This document shows, in pieces, positions 7,540 to 16,131 of a DNA stretch of 64,000 bases. This stretch comes from Streptomyces sp. CA-210063 (GTDB lineage: Bacteria; Actinomycetota; Actinomycetes; Streptomycetales; Streptomycetaceae). The notes beneath the pieces are model-generated. The model saw only the letters and a program-made list of their open reading frames with translations, ran no database searches and had not been told where the DNA came from. The position numbers were made by a program, and so were the translations under genes. The stretch spans positions 8,680,001 through 8,744,000 of the forward strand of contig NZ_CP102512.1 in the NCBI RefSeq assembly GCF_024612015.1, read 5' to 3'. How positions within the stretch are numbered: position 1 is the stretch's first letter; every line of letters begins with the position of its first letter.

Positions 7540-8751
7540 ATGGCCGACCGGGTCACGGTGATCGGCTGGGACGGCTCTCCCCTGACCGCCGCGGCGCGCG
7601 CCGCCCTCGCCGCCGCCACCCTGGTGGCCGGCGCCGCCCACCACCTGGCCCTGCCCGAGGTGCCCCCGGCCGCCGAGCGCATCCGGCTCGGCAGCGTCGC
7701 CCTCGCCGCCCGCCGCATCGCCTCCCACCGCGGCACCGCCGTGGTCCTCGCCGACGGCGACCCGGGCTTCTTCGGAGTCGTCCGCACGCTGCGGGCCCCC
7801 GAGTTCGGCCTGGAGGTCGAGGTCGTCCCCGGCGTCTCCTCCGTGGCCGCCGCCTTCGCCCGTGCGGGCATGCCCTGGGACGACGCCCAAGTGGTCGTCG
7901 CCCACCGCCGTACGCTGCGCCGCGCGGTGAACGTGTGCCGCGCCCACACCAAGGTCGCCGTCCTCACCTCACCCGGCGCCGGACCCGCCGAACTCGGCCT
8001 GCTCCTCGACGGAGTTCACCGCACCTTCGTCATCTGCGAGGAACTCGGCACCGAACGCGAACGTGTCACCGTCCTCACCTCCGACAAGGCCGTCGACCAC
8101 ACCTGGCGCGACCCCAACCTCGTCATCGTCATCGGCGGCCCCGTCACCGCGGGCGAGGGCGGCGGCTGGATCGCCGGCCGCGACCCCGGCGCCGGACCGC
8201 GCGGCTGGGCCCTGCCCTCCGGTGTCTACGGCGGCGCCATGGGCGAGGGCGAGGCCGAGCTGCTCCGCTCCTCCCAACTGGCCCTCCTGGGACCGCGCGT
8301 GGGCGACCTCGTATGGGACATCGGCTCCGGCAGCGGCGCCTTCGCCACCGAGGCCGCCCGCTGCGGCGCCGCCGTCATCGCCGTCGACCGCGACCCCGAG
8401 GCCTGCGGCCGTACGACCCTCGCCGCCCGCCGCTTCGGCGTTCAGCTCCAGGTCGTCCACGGCACCGCCCCGCACATCCTGGAGAACCTCCCCGAACCCG
8501 ACGTCGTACGCGTCGGTGGCGGGGGAGCGGCGGTGGTCTCCGCCGTCGCCGACCGCCGCCCGCAGCGCATCGTCACCCACGCCCTGACCCGCCCCGCCGC
8601 CGAGCGCGTCGGACGGGACCTGAGCGAGCACGGATACGCAGTTCAGTGCGACTTCGTGCAGTCCGTCGAACTCGACACAAGGGCCTGGACGGAGCGGGAA
8701 CGGAGCGTCGCGTTCCTGCTCAGCGGGACGCTGCCCGACCGTTCCCTGTGA
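7540..8751 (+). CDS. cobL: precorrin-6Y C5,15-methyltransferase (CbiE-CbiT fusion)
   Basis: The 403-residue protein methylates the corrin ring at C5 and C15 with decarboxylation, a middle step of adenosylcobalamin synthesis. The N-terminal half (1-200) is a CbiE-type tetrapyrrole methylase with LADGDPGFFG at 70-79. The C-terminal half (about 235-400) is CbiT, with SAM-binding DIGSGSGAF at 260-268. Both methyl-transfer domains are intact. The following genes, bluB-cobT and cysG, belong to the same pathway, though a 347-base gap suggests a separate promoter for them. No cobalamin riboswitch was recognised upstream. Confidence 0.93.
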   Translation: MADRVTVIGWDGSPLTAAARAALAAATLVAGAAHHLALPEVPPAAERIRLGSVALAARRIASHRGTAVVLADGDPGFFGVVRTLRAPEFGLEVEVVPGVSSVAAAFARAGMPWDDAQVVVAHRRTLRRAVNVCRAHTKVAVLTSPGAGPAELGLLLDGVHRTFVICEELGTERERVTVLTSDKAVDHTWRDPNLVIVIGGPVTAGEGGGWIAGRDPGAGPRGWALPSGVYGGAMGEGEAELLRSSQLALLGPRVGDLVWDIGSGSGAFATEAARCGAAVIAVDRDPEACGRTTLAARRFGVQLQVVHGTAPHILENLPEPDVVRVGGGGAAVVSAVADRRPQRIVTHALTRPAAERVGRDLSEHGYAVQCDFVQSVELDTRAWTERERSVAFLLSGTLPDRSL

Positions 8752-9098
8752 TCCGGTTGTCGTACCGGCGCGGTAGGCTGGCCGACTGTCGTACCGCACT
8801 TGGGCACCCGGCACTTCGTCGGTCAATGTCCTGAAAGCGCGCCCGTTTTGAGGGCGTGTGTGGTACGGCAGAACGGGGAGGACGCGCAACGTGGCGCAGT
8901 CCACAGTGGACCGTCGCGGATCAAGCTGTCGCGACGGCCGGACGACCGGGACAATGGCCAGTCAATGGCTTTGTCGACTTGCAGGCGGGTCGTCACGTGC
9001 CGCTGGGCGCGCACGCTCGTTCTCCACGGTGGGGCGGTCGGTGCGCCGTTCCCGGGCCAGCTGGCATGGAAGCACTAACCGATGGGCGAGGGGTACGC
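8752..9098. other. 347-base non-coding gap between cobL and bluB-cobT
   Basis: No supported gene. It holds a palindrome GTCCACAGTGGAC (8899-8911) abutting an 8-bp stem CCGTCGCG/CGCGACGG (8911-8918 with 8930-8937). A GTG at 8891 follows GGGGAGG, but the frame it opens runs into the coding start of the next gene and looks spurious. I looked for the B12-box elements of cobalamin riboswitches and did not find them. Confidence 0.45.
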
Positions 9099-12000
9099 AT
9101 GACCGACACCGGCCAGGTCCCGGGCGAGGGACTGCCGGAGAGCGCAGGCATGGTGGAACAGCCGGGCGTCCCTGCGCCGGGTGCGTACACCTACCTCTCC
9201 GAGACCGCCGCCGAGGACGAAGACCTTCTGCTGCCGGGCGCCCAGGGCGCGTGGGGCAACGAAATGCCGCCGCCCGCCCCCGAGCCCGTCGTCCAGGTCG
9301 TGCACGAGCCGGGCCCGCACGAGATGTCCGGCCGGGACAGCGGCTCGCACGATCTCAGCGCCGTCCGCACTCCGGTGGCGACCCCCGTCCCGCAGCCGCC
9401 GGTGGCTCGTCGCCCGCTGCACCTCGGCCCGCCCACCCCCGACGCCTCCGCCAGCCCGGTCCGCTCCCTCGCCGACCGCGGTCCGGCGGACGCCCCCGTG
9501 CCGCCCAGCGCGGCACGCCAGCCCGGCCCTGCCGCCACCGGACCCGAGTACCTCGACGTGCCCCCGCAGACCGCGTCGCAGTGGGTCGGCGCCCCCGCAC
9601 CGGCGGCTCCCGCGCCGGGAGTGGCCACCGGGGGTGCGGCTGAAGAAACGGTCGTTCCGCAGGAGGAGCAGATTTCCGTGGCCGTGGCGGAGACGCCGCT
9701 GGTCGCGGACGCACCGGACGAGCTTCAAGAGGCCCAGGACCCCGAGGCCCTCCACCAGGCCCAGGACGCCGCCTATGCCCTGGCCCAGGAAGCCGCGATG
9801 GCCCAGTTCCGGGCCCCGGAGGCCGTCGGGACGCCGGTTGCCGCCCAGCTGCAGGCCACCGAGACCGTCGAAGCCCCGGCCGCTGCTGAACCCCAGCCCC
9901 TGGAGACGGCCGAAGCCGCGGCTGCCGCCGCTCAGTCGCAGACCCCGGAGGCCGTCGAAGCCACGGTTCCTGCCCAGCCCCATGCCCCGGAGGCGGCGGA
10001 AGGCTTGGCTACGGTCCAGCCCCGGGCCCCGGAAGCATCCGATGGCCTGGGTGCCGTCCAGCCTCAGGCTCCCGAAGCAGCCGATGGCCTGGTTGATGTC
10101 CAGCCTCAGGCCCCGGAGGCGGCCGTGATGCCGTCGGCGCCCGAGGCCGCCGAGGTCCCGCCCGCCGGAGAGGCCACGCAGACACCGCAGGTCGAGGTGG
10201 AGCAGGCCCCCGAGCCCGTGGAGACAGCAGCCGAGGCGCAGGCTCCCGAGGGGTCGGCCCCTGAGGAGGTCGGTCCCGCCGCATCGGCCGCGCAGGTGCC
10301 GGACGCCACTCCGTTCCCCCCGGCCGCCCAGGACCCCGACCCGGCCCAGGCTGCCGCCGAGGCCCAGGACGTCCCCCAGGTTCAGCAGGAGCCCGAGGAG
10401 GGCGCCGAGCCCGTCGACGCGTCCGTACCGCCGCAGGTCGCCGAGGCCGACGCACTGCCGCAGGACGACGCCGCGACGCCCACGCCCGCCGACGCCGCCG
10501 TGCCGCCGACCATGGCGGACGACGCCGAGCAGGCCGTGGCCGCCTCCGAGCAGCCGGCGCCGACCGCCGCAGCGGATCAGCAGGCCGTTGCCGACGTGCC
10601 GGATCCCGAGATCGCGACTGCGGCGCCTGACCAGGAGAGCGCCGTCGGCGCCCCGGACGCGCAGGCCGAGAACGTAGTACCGGACGCGGCGCAGGACCCC
10701 GCGCCCGCGCAGGACCAGCAGCAGCCCACGGCGCAAGCCCCGGTCGCCGAGGAGCCGCAGCCGACAGAGGCCGGGGCAGCGGAGGCCCAGCCGGTGGAGG
10801 CCGCGCAACCCCAGCCGGAGGCCGTCGCCGAAGAGGCCCAGCCGCTGGAGTCCGCGCAGCCGGAACCGCAGCCCGCCGTCCAGGGCCCGCAGGCCGCCGA
10901 GCCGGTCGCACCCGCGGCGGACGTCGCGGCGGTGGCGGACCAGGTGGCGCAGGTCGCCGACTCCGCCCCTCAGCCGGAGGCGGAGCAGCCGTCCGTGGCC
11001 GAGTCCGTGCTCGAAGCCGAAGCCGAGGCCGATGCCACGGACGCGACCGCGGCGGACCAGGCCACGGACGCCCACGAGCCCGCCCCCGTCGAGCAGCCGA
11101 CCGGCGAGGCTCCGAACGAGCTCGCCGACCCCGCCACGGACCCGGCCGCCACGGACCCGGCCGCCATGGACCCCTCAGCCAGCGAGCCCCCCGTCGCCGA
11201 GCCCCCCGTCGCCGAGCCCCCCGTCGCCGAGCCCCCCGTCGTGGAGTCCCCGGCGCCCGTGCCCTCTCAGATCGACGCCCCCCAAGGAGCCGTCGTCCAG
11301 ACCCCGGCCGAGCCCGCCCCTGAGACTCCGCTCGCGGACGCACCCCAGGAGCCCCACCCCGACGCCGACCAGCCGCTGGGCCAGTTCGTGCCCGTCGAGG
11401 GTTCGGTGCCGACCACCCCGCACCTGGCCCCGACCCCGCCCGGTGGGACAGTGGTCCCGCCGCTCCCCGCGGACGACCAGGTGACGCCCGTCGCCGCCGA
11501 GTTCCCGGCGGCCGAGGGACAGCCGGAGGCGGCCGACGAAGCCCCGGAGGCGGCGGAGCCCATGGCCATCGTCCCCGCCCCCCGGGACTCCGAGGCCGAG
11601 ACGATCGTCGTATCGCAGCCGCTCGCTGCGGCGGACGACGCGGATCCCCAGGTCGTCCAGTACGCGGCGGACCTGGACACCAGGGCCGCCGACCAGGAAG
11701 ACAGCGAAGCAGCGGCGGTGGAAGCAGTGGCAGCAGCCGAGGAGAGCACGGCCCCGGTGGACGAAGCACCCGAGGACGTACGGGAAGACGTAGGGGAAGA
11801 AGTACGGCAGCCCACGGGCCCGGCCGCGCCCCCGTACGAGGACGCCGAGCGCGAGGCCGTCCTCAAGGTCATGCGCGAGCGCCGCGACATCCGCAACGGC
11901 TTCCGCGGCGACCCCATCCCGCACGACGTGCTGCTCCGGGTCCTGGAGGCCGCCCACACGGCACCCTCCGTCGGCCACTCCCAGCCCTGGGACTTCGTCG

Positions 12001-13550
12001 TCATCCGCTCGGCCGAGACGCGCCGCACCATGCACGAACTGGCCCAGCGCCAGCGCGAGGCGTACGCGAAGTCGCTGCCCAAGGGCCGGGCGAAGCAGTT
12101 CAAGGAACTGAAGATCGAGGCCATCCTCGACACCCCGGTGAACATCGTCGTCACCGCCGACCCCACGCGCGGCGGCCGCCACACCCTGGGCCGTCACACC
12201 CAGCCGCAGATGGCCCCCTACTCCTCCGCCCTCGCGGTCGAGAACCTGTGGCTCGCGGCCCGCGCCGAAGGTCTCGGCGTCGGCTGGGTCAGCTTCTTCG
12301 ACGAGCGCGAGATGGTCCGCGCCCTGGGCCTGCCCGAGCACCTGGAGGTCGTGGCCTACCTGTGCGTCGGCTACGTCGACGAGTTCCCGGAGGAGCCCGA
12401 GCTGATGCAGGCGGGCTGGGCCAAGCGCCGCCCGCTGTCCTGGGTCGTCCACGAGGAGACGTACGGCCGCCGCGCCCTGCCCGGCGCCGAGCCGCACGAC
12501 CTGCTCGCCGAGACCGTCGCCGGCATCCGCCCGCTGGACGCCAAGGCGCTCGGCGAGGCATGGGAGCGCCAGAAGCGCATGACCAAGCCGGCCGGCGCGC
12601 TCGGCATGCTGGAGATCATCTCCGCCCAGCTGTCGGGCCTGTCCCGCCAGTGCCCGCCGCCGATCCCCGAGCCCGCCGCCGTCGCGATCTTCGCGGGCGA
12701 CCACGGCGTCCACGCCCAGGGCGTCACCCCCTGGCCGCAGGAGGTGACGGCCCAGATGGTCGCCAACTTCCTCGGCGGGGGAGCGGTCTGCAACGCGTTC
12801 GCCACCCAGGTGGGCGCCGAGGTCTGCGTGGTGGACGTGGGCGTGGCGAGCGACCTCCCGGCCACGCCGGGTCTGCTGCCGCGCAAGGTCCGCGCCGGTA
12901 CGTCCGACATGACCACCGGGCCCGCGATGACCCGCGAGGAGGCCAAGAAGGCCATCGAGGTGGGCATCGAAACCGCCCGCGACCTGGTGGCGGCCGGCAA
13001 CAAGGGGCTCATCACGGGCGAGATGGGCATCGCCAACACCACGGCCTCCGCCGCGCTGATCTCCGTCTTCACCGGCGCGGACCCTGCCGAGGTCACCGGC
13101 CGGGGCACCGGTATCAACGACGAGACCCTCGCCCGCAAGACCGAGGTCGTCCGCCGCGCGATCGAGCTCCACCAGCCGGACCCCGCCGACCCCATCGGCG
13201 TCCTGGCCGCGATCGGCGGCTTCGAACACGCCGCCATCGTCGGCCTCCTCCTGGGCGGCGCCTCCCTCCGTACGCCGGTCATCCTCGACGGCGTCAGCGC
13301 CGGCGCCGCCGCCCTCGTGGCCCGCGCCATCGCCCCCGAGGTCCTCGCCGCCTGCATCGCCGGGCACCGCAGCGCCGAACCGGGCCACGTGGCCGCGCTC
13401 CAGAAGCTGGGCCTGCGCCCCCTCGTCGACCTCGACCTCCGCCTCGGCGAGGGCACCGGCGCCCTGCTCGCCCTCCCGGTCGTCCAGAGCGCCGCCAGAG
13501 CGATGCACGAGGTGGCGACGTTCGACTCGGCGGGGGTAACCGAAAAGTAG
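9099..13550 (+). CDS. cobT: BluB-CobT fusion with long Ala/Pro/Glu-rich N-terminus
   Basis: A 1483-residue protein in three parts. Residues 1 to about 910 are low-complexity A/P/E/Q-rich sequence with short repeats and no recognisable fold. About 913-1125 is a BluB-type nitroreductase fold (RRDIRNGFRGDPIP, TAPSVGHSQPWDFVV), which in this family cleaves reduced FMN to make 5,6-dimethylbenzimidazole. About 1125-1483 is CobT, which joins that base to nicotinate mononucleotide for the lower ligand of B12; GEMGIANTT and the catalytic-Glu stretch LRLGEGTGA are present. ATG 9099 follows GAGGGG. BluB-CobT fusions are known in propionibacteria; the tail is the odd part. The function of the tail is unknown. 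Confidence 0.88.
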   Translation: MTDTGQVPGEGLPESAGMVEQPGVPAPGAYTYLSETAAEDEDLLLPGAQGAWGNEMPPPAPEPVVQVVHEPGPHEMSGRDSGSHDLSAVRTPVATPVPQPPVARRPLHLGPPTPDASASPVRSLADRGPADAPVPPSAARQPGPAATGPEYLDVPPQTASQWVGAPAPAAPAPGVATGGAAEETVVPQEEQISVAVAETPLVADAPDELQEAQDPEALHQAQDAAYALAQEAAMAQFRAPEAVGTPVAAQLQATETVEAPAAAEPQPLETAEAAAAAAQSQTPEAVEATVPAQPHAPEAAEGLATVQPRAPEASDGLGAVQPQAPEAADGLVDVQPQAPEAAVMPSAPEAAEVPPAGEATQTPQVEVEQAPEPVETAAEAQAPEGSAPEEVGPAASAAQVPDATPFPPAAQDPDPAQAAAEAQDVPQVQQEPEEGAEPVDASVPPQVAEADALPQDDAATPTPADAAVPPTMADDAEQAVAASEQPAPTAAADQQAVADVPDPEIATAAPDQESAVGAPDAQAENVVPDAAQDPAPAQDQQQPTAQAPVAEEPQPTEAGAAEAQPVEAAQPQPEAVAEEAQPLESAQPEPQPAVQGPQAAEPVAPAADVAAVADQVAQVADSAPQPEAEQPSVAESVLEAEAEADATDATAADQATDAHEPAPVEQPTGEAPNELADPATDPAATDPAAMDPSASEPPVAEPPVAEPPVAEPPVVESPAPVPSQIDAPQGAVVQTPAEPAPETPLADAPQEPHPDADQPLGQFVPVEGSVPTTPHLAPTPPGGTVVPPLPADDQVTPVAAEFPAAEGQPEAADEAPEAAEPMAIVPAPRDSEAETIVVSQPLAAADDADPQVVQYAADLDTRAADQEDSEAAAVEAVAAAEESTAPVDEAPEDVREDVGEEVRQPTGPAAPPYEDAEREAVLKVMRERRDIRNGFRGDPIPHDVLLRVLEAAHTAPSVGHSQPWDFVVIRSAETRRTMHELAQRQREAYAKSLPKGRAKQFKELKIEAILDTPVNIVVTADPTRGGRHTLGRHTQPQMAPYSSALAVENLWLAARAEGLGVGWVSFFDEREMVRALGLPEHLEVVAYLCVGYVDEFPEEPELMQAGWAKRRPLSWVVHEETYGRRALPGAEPHDLLAETVAGIRPLDAKALGEAWERQKRMTKPAGALGMLEIISAQLSGLSRQCPPPIPEPAAVAIFAGDHGVHAQGVTPWPQEVTAQMVANFLGGGAVCNAFATQVGAEVCVVDVGVASDLPATPGLLPRKVRAGTSDMTTGPAMTREEAKKAIEVGIETARDLVAAGNKGLITGEMGIANTTASAALISVFTGADPAEVTGRGTGINDETLARKTEVVRRAIELHQPDPADPIGVLAAIGGFEHAAIVGLLLGGASLRTPVILDGVSAGAAALVARAIAPEVLAACIAGHRSAEPGHVAALQKLGLRPLVDLDLRLGEGTGALLALPVVQSAARAMHEVATFDSAGVTEK
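11184..11243 (+). repeat. 15-bp tandem repeat inside bluB-cobT
   Basis: Four copies of GAGCCCCCCGTCGCC (the last with a changed end) encode EPPVA units near residue 700 of the low-complexity tail. A second, degenerate set of about 14-residue units (VQPQAPEAADGL-type) lies at roughly 9985-10130. Both suggest growth of the tail by slippage. Confidence 0.85.
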
Positions 13551-13859
13551 GTGAGTGGAGTCCCGGGTGCCTTCGCGGCCCGGGCGCGGTTGTGGGCAGT
13601 CGTTTCGCAGGTGGAACGGGTGGGCACAACCGCCCATTCGGCCGTGCACCCGGCGACGGCACGCACCACCCAGCCGGGGGGCCGGGGGCAGCGCCCTCGG
13701 TTTCGGGAAGGGGCGGGCTTGGGGAAAGGAACCCCACCCACCCCAACCCCACCCACCCCAGCCACCCATCGGACCCGCAGCCTAAAATCCCCACGTCAGG
13801 GCCGCTCCAAAGCCGCAGCGCCCCACCGCACCGCCGCCAGCCCGAGGAGCCGCACCCTC
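13551..13859. other. 309-base gap between bluB-cobT and cysG
   Basis: No gene is supported. The stretch 13730-13770 is a run of CCCC/CCC blocks separated by single A residues, so the minus strand is rich in G-runs and could form a quadruplex. The only clear signal is GAGGAG (13844-13849) before the cysG ATG. Confidence 0.4.
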
Positions 13860-15092
13860 ATGGCCGAACACCCCGCCTACCCCGTAGGCCTCCGCCTCAC
13901 CGGCCGCCGAGTGGTCGTCATCGGCGGCGGTCAGGTCGCCCAGCGCCGTCTCCCCGCCCTCATCGCGGCCGGCGCCGACATCCTCCTCGTCTCCCCGGAA
14001 GCGACCCCGTCCGTGGAGGCGATGGCGGACGCGGGCGAGCTGACCTGGGAGCAACGCCCCTACGCGGAGGGCGACCTCGCCGAGGCCTGGTACGTCCTGA
14101 TCGCCACCGGCGACTCGGAAGCGAACACTTGCGCGTCCGCCGAAGCGGAGCGGAACCGCATCTGGTGCGTCCGCTCCGACAACGCCGAGGAAGCGACCGC
14201 CTGGACCCCGGCGACGGGCCACAGCGAGGGCGTCACCGTAGCCGTCCTGACCACCCGCGCCGAGGGCCGCGACCCCCGCCACACCGCCGCCATCCGCGAC
14301 GCGGTCGTCGAGGGCCTGCGCGACGGCACCCTCGTCGCCCCTCACCACCGCACCCGCACCCCCGGTGTCGCCCTCGTCGGCGGCGGCCCCGGCGACCCGG
14401 ACCTGATCACCGTGCGCGGCCGCCGCCTCCTCGCCGAGGCCGACGTCGTCATCGCCGACCGCCTCGGCCCGCGCGACCTGCTCGCCGAACTCCCGCCGCA
14501 CGTCGAGGTGATCGACGCGGCGAAGATCCCGTACGGCCGTTTCATGGCCCAGGAAGCGATCAACAACGCGCTGATCGAGCACGCGAAGCAGGGGAAGTCG
14601 GTCGTACGCCTCAAGGGCGGTGACCCGTACGTCTTCGGCCGGGGCATGGAGGAACTGCACGCACTCGCCGAGGCCGGCATCCCGTGCACGGTCGTCCCCG
14701 GCATCTCCAGCTCGATCTCCGTCCCGAGCGCGGTCGGCATCCCGGTCACCCACCGGGGCGTCGCCCACGAGTTCACCGTGGTCAGCGGCCATGTGGCCCC
14801 CGACGACGAGCGCTCCCTCGTCGACTGGCCCGCCCTCGCCCGGCTGACCGGCACCCTCGTGATCCTCATGGGCGTCGACAAGATCGGCCGGATCGCCGAG
14901 ACCCTGGTGGCGAACGGCAAGTCCCCGGACACCCCGGTCGCCCTGGTCCAGGAGGGCACCACGGCCGCCCAGCGCCGGGTCGACGCGACCCTCGCGACGG
15001 TCGCCGAGACCGTGCGTACGCAGGAGGTCAAGCCGCCGGCGGTCATCGTGATCGGCGAGGTCGTGAAGGTGGGGCCCGGCACGGACGCGTGA
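13860..15092 (+). CDS. cysG: siroheme synthase: precorrin-2 dehydrogenase / uroporphyrinogen-III methyltransferase
   Basis: A 410-residue bifunctional enzyme feeding both siroheme and cobalamin synthesis. The N-terminal part (1-150) is a CysG/Met8-like dehydrogenase with the NAD-binding GGGQVAQ at 22-28. From about 165 the SUMT methylase domain shows VALVGGGPGDPDLITV, LKGGDPYVFGRG and the PGISSSISVPSAVGIPVTHR stretch split here across two helices. It adds methyl groups at C2 and C7 of uroporphyrinogen III to give precorrin-2, then oxidises it. The ATG at 13860 follows GAGGAG; the open frame extends upstream without family sequence. Whether the N-terminal domain also chelates iron cannot be told. 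Confidence 0.92.
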   Translation: MAEHPAYPVGLRLTGRRVVVIGGGQVAQRRLPALIAAGADILLVSPEATPSVEAMADAGELTWEQRPYAEGDLAEAWYVLIATGDSEANTCASAEAERNRIWCVRSDNAEEATAWTPATGHSEGVTVAVLTTRAEGRDPRHTAAIRDAVVEGLRDGTLVAPHHRTRTPGVALVGGGPGDPDLITVRGRRLLAEADVVIADRLGPRDLLAELPPHVEVIDAAKIPYGRFMAQEAINNALIEHAKQGKSVVRLKGGDPYVFGRGMEELHALAEAGIPCTVVPGISSSISVPSAVGIPVTHRGVAHEFTVVSGHVAPDDERSLVDWPALARLTGTLVILMGVDKIGRIAETLVANGKSPDTPVALVQEGTTAAQRRVDATLATVAETVRTQEVKPPAVIVIGEVVKVGPGTDA

Positions 15093-15199
15093 CACCCGGG
15101 CGGCGATCCCGGACCGTAGGACAGCGGAACGGTAACCACCGGTAACCCAACCCGTCCCAAGCCGTTGGCACCACACCCAGGACAAGGCAGTATCACCCT

Positions 15200-16018
15200 G
15201 TGGCCGATCTCATCACCGTTGAGGACCCCGACGACCCCCGCCTGCGCGACTACACCGGCCTGACCGACGTGGAGCTGCGCCGCAGGCGCGAACCCGCCGA
15301 GGGCCTGTTCATCGCCGAGGGCGAGAAGGTCATCAGACGGGCCAAGGAAGCCGGCTACGAGATGCGCTCGATGCTGCTCTCCGCCAAGTGGGTCGACGTC
15401 ATGCGCGACGTCATCGACGAACTCCCGGCCCCCGTCTACGCGGTGAGCCCGGCACTCGCCGAGCAGGTCACCGGCTACCACGTGCACCGGGGCGCCCTCG
15501 CCTCCATGCAGCGCAAGCCCCTGCCGACGGCGGACCAGCTCCTGGGCGCCACCCGCCGGGTCGTGATCATGGAGTCGGTCAACGACCACACCAACATCGG
15601 CGCGATCTTCCGCTCGGCCGCCGCCCTCGGCATGGACGCGGTCCTGCTCTCCCCGGACTGCGCCGACCCGCTCTACCGCCGGAGCGTCAAGGTCTCCATG
15701 GGCGCGGTCTTCTCCGTGCCGTACGCCCGCCTGGACACCTGGCCCAAGGGCCTCGACGCGGTCCGCGACGCCGGTTTCACCCTGCTCGCCCTCACCCCGG
15801 ACGAGAAGGCGAGATCCCTCGACGAGGCCGCCCCGCACCGGATGGACCGCGTCGCCCTCATGCTCGGCGCCGAGGGCGACGGTCTCTCCACCAAGGCCCT
15901 GATGTCCGCCGACGAATGGGTCCGCATCCCCATGGCCCACGGCGTCGACTCCCTCAACGTGGGCGCGGCGGCGGCAGTCGCCTTCTACGCGGTGGCGACG
16001 GGCCGCCCACAACTCTGA
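15200..16018 (+). CDS. SpoU/TrmH-family RNA 2'-O-methyltransferase
   Basis: The 272-residue enzyme is a SPOUT-class methyltransferase acting on rRNA or tRNA ribose. The N-terminal part (about 1-110) is a substrate-binding domain (FIAEGEKVIRRA). The catalytic trefoil-knot motifs are all present: NDHTNIGAIFRSAAALG, LMLGAEGDGLS and IPMAHGVDSLNVGAAAAVAF. GTG 15200 is the only start that keeps the N-terminal domain. The target nucleotide is not predictable. It ends the plus-strand run, with repeat copy B between it and the convergent kinase gene. Confidence 0.9.
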   Translation: MADLITVEDPDDPRLRDYTGLTDVELRRRREPAEGLFIAEGEKVIRRAKEAGYEMRSMLLSAKWVDVMRDVIDELPAPVYAVSPALAEQVTGYHVHRGALASMQRKPLPTADQLLGATRRVVIMESVNDHTNIGAIFRSAAALGMDAVLLSPDCADPLYRRSVKVSMGAVFSVPYARLDTWPKGLDAVRDAGFTLLALTPDEKARSLDEAAPHRMDRVALMLGAEGDGLSTKALMSADEWVRIPMAHGVDSLNVGAAAAVAFYAVATGRPQL

Positions 16019-16020
16019 GA

Positions 16021-16064
16021 GGGCCCGCGCCGTAAGCGGCGCGGGGAACTGCGCGACCGGCCCC
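16021..16064. repeat. dispersed GC palindrome, copy B (convergent gap)
   Basis: GCGCCGTAAGCGGCGC hairpin followed by the core GGGGAACTGCGCGACC. It starts two bases after a stop codon and fills the gap before the convergent kinase gene end at 16132, as in copy A. Confidence 0.7.
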
Positions 16065-16131
16065 TCGAATCCGCGGCGAACAACCGAGCAGCAGTCCCGA
16101 GCTCTGTCTCTGTCGCCGCGCGGGCCAACGG

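Noticed and set aside
8858..9643. Plus-strand frame with GTG at 8891 after GGGGAGG
   Set aside because: It overlaps the cobT start for over 500 bases in another frame and its product has no family pattern, so the ribosome-like site is more likely chance.
9075..11769. Very long minus-strand open frames opposite bluB-cobT
   Set aside because: They arise from the extreme GC-rich codon use and low-complexity tail of the plus-strand gene; their products are basic low-complexity sequences without motifs or ribosome sites.
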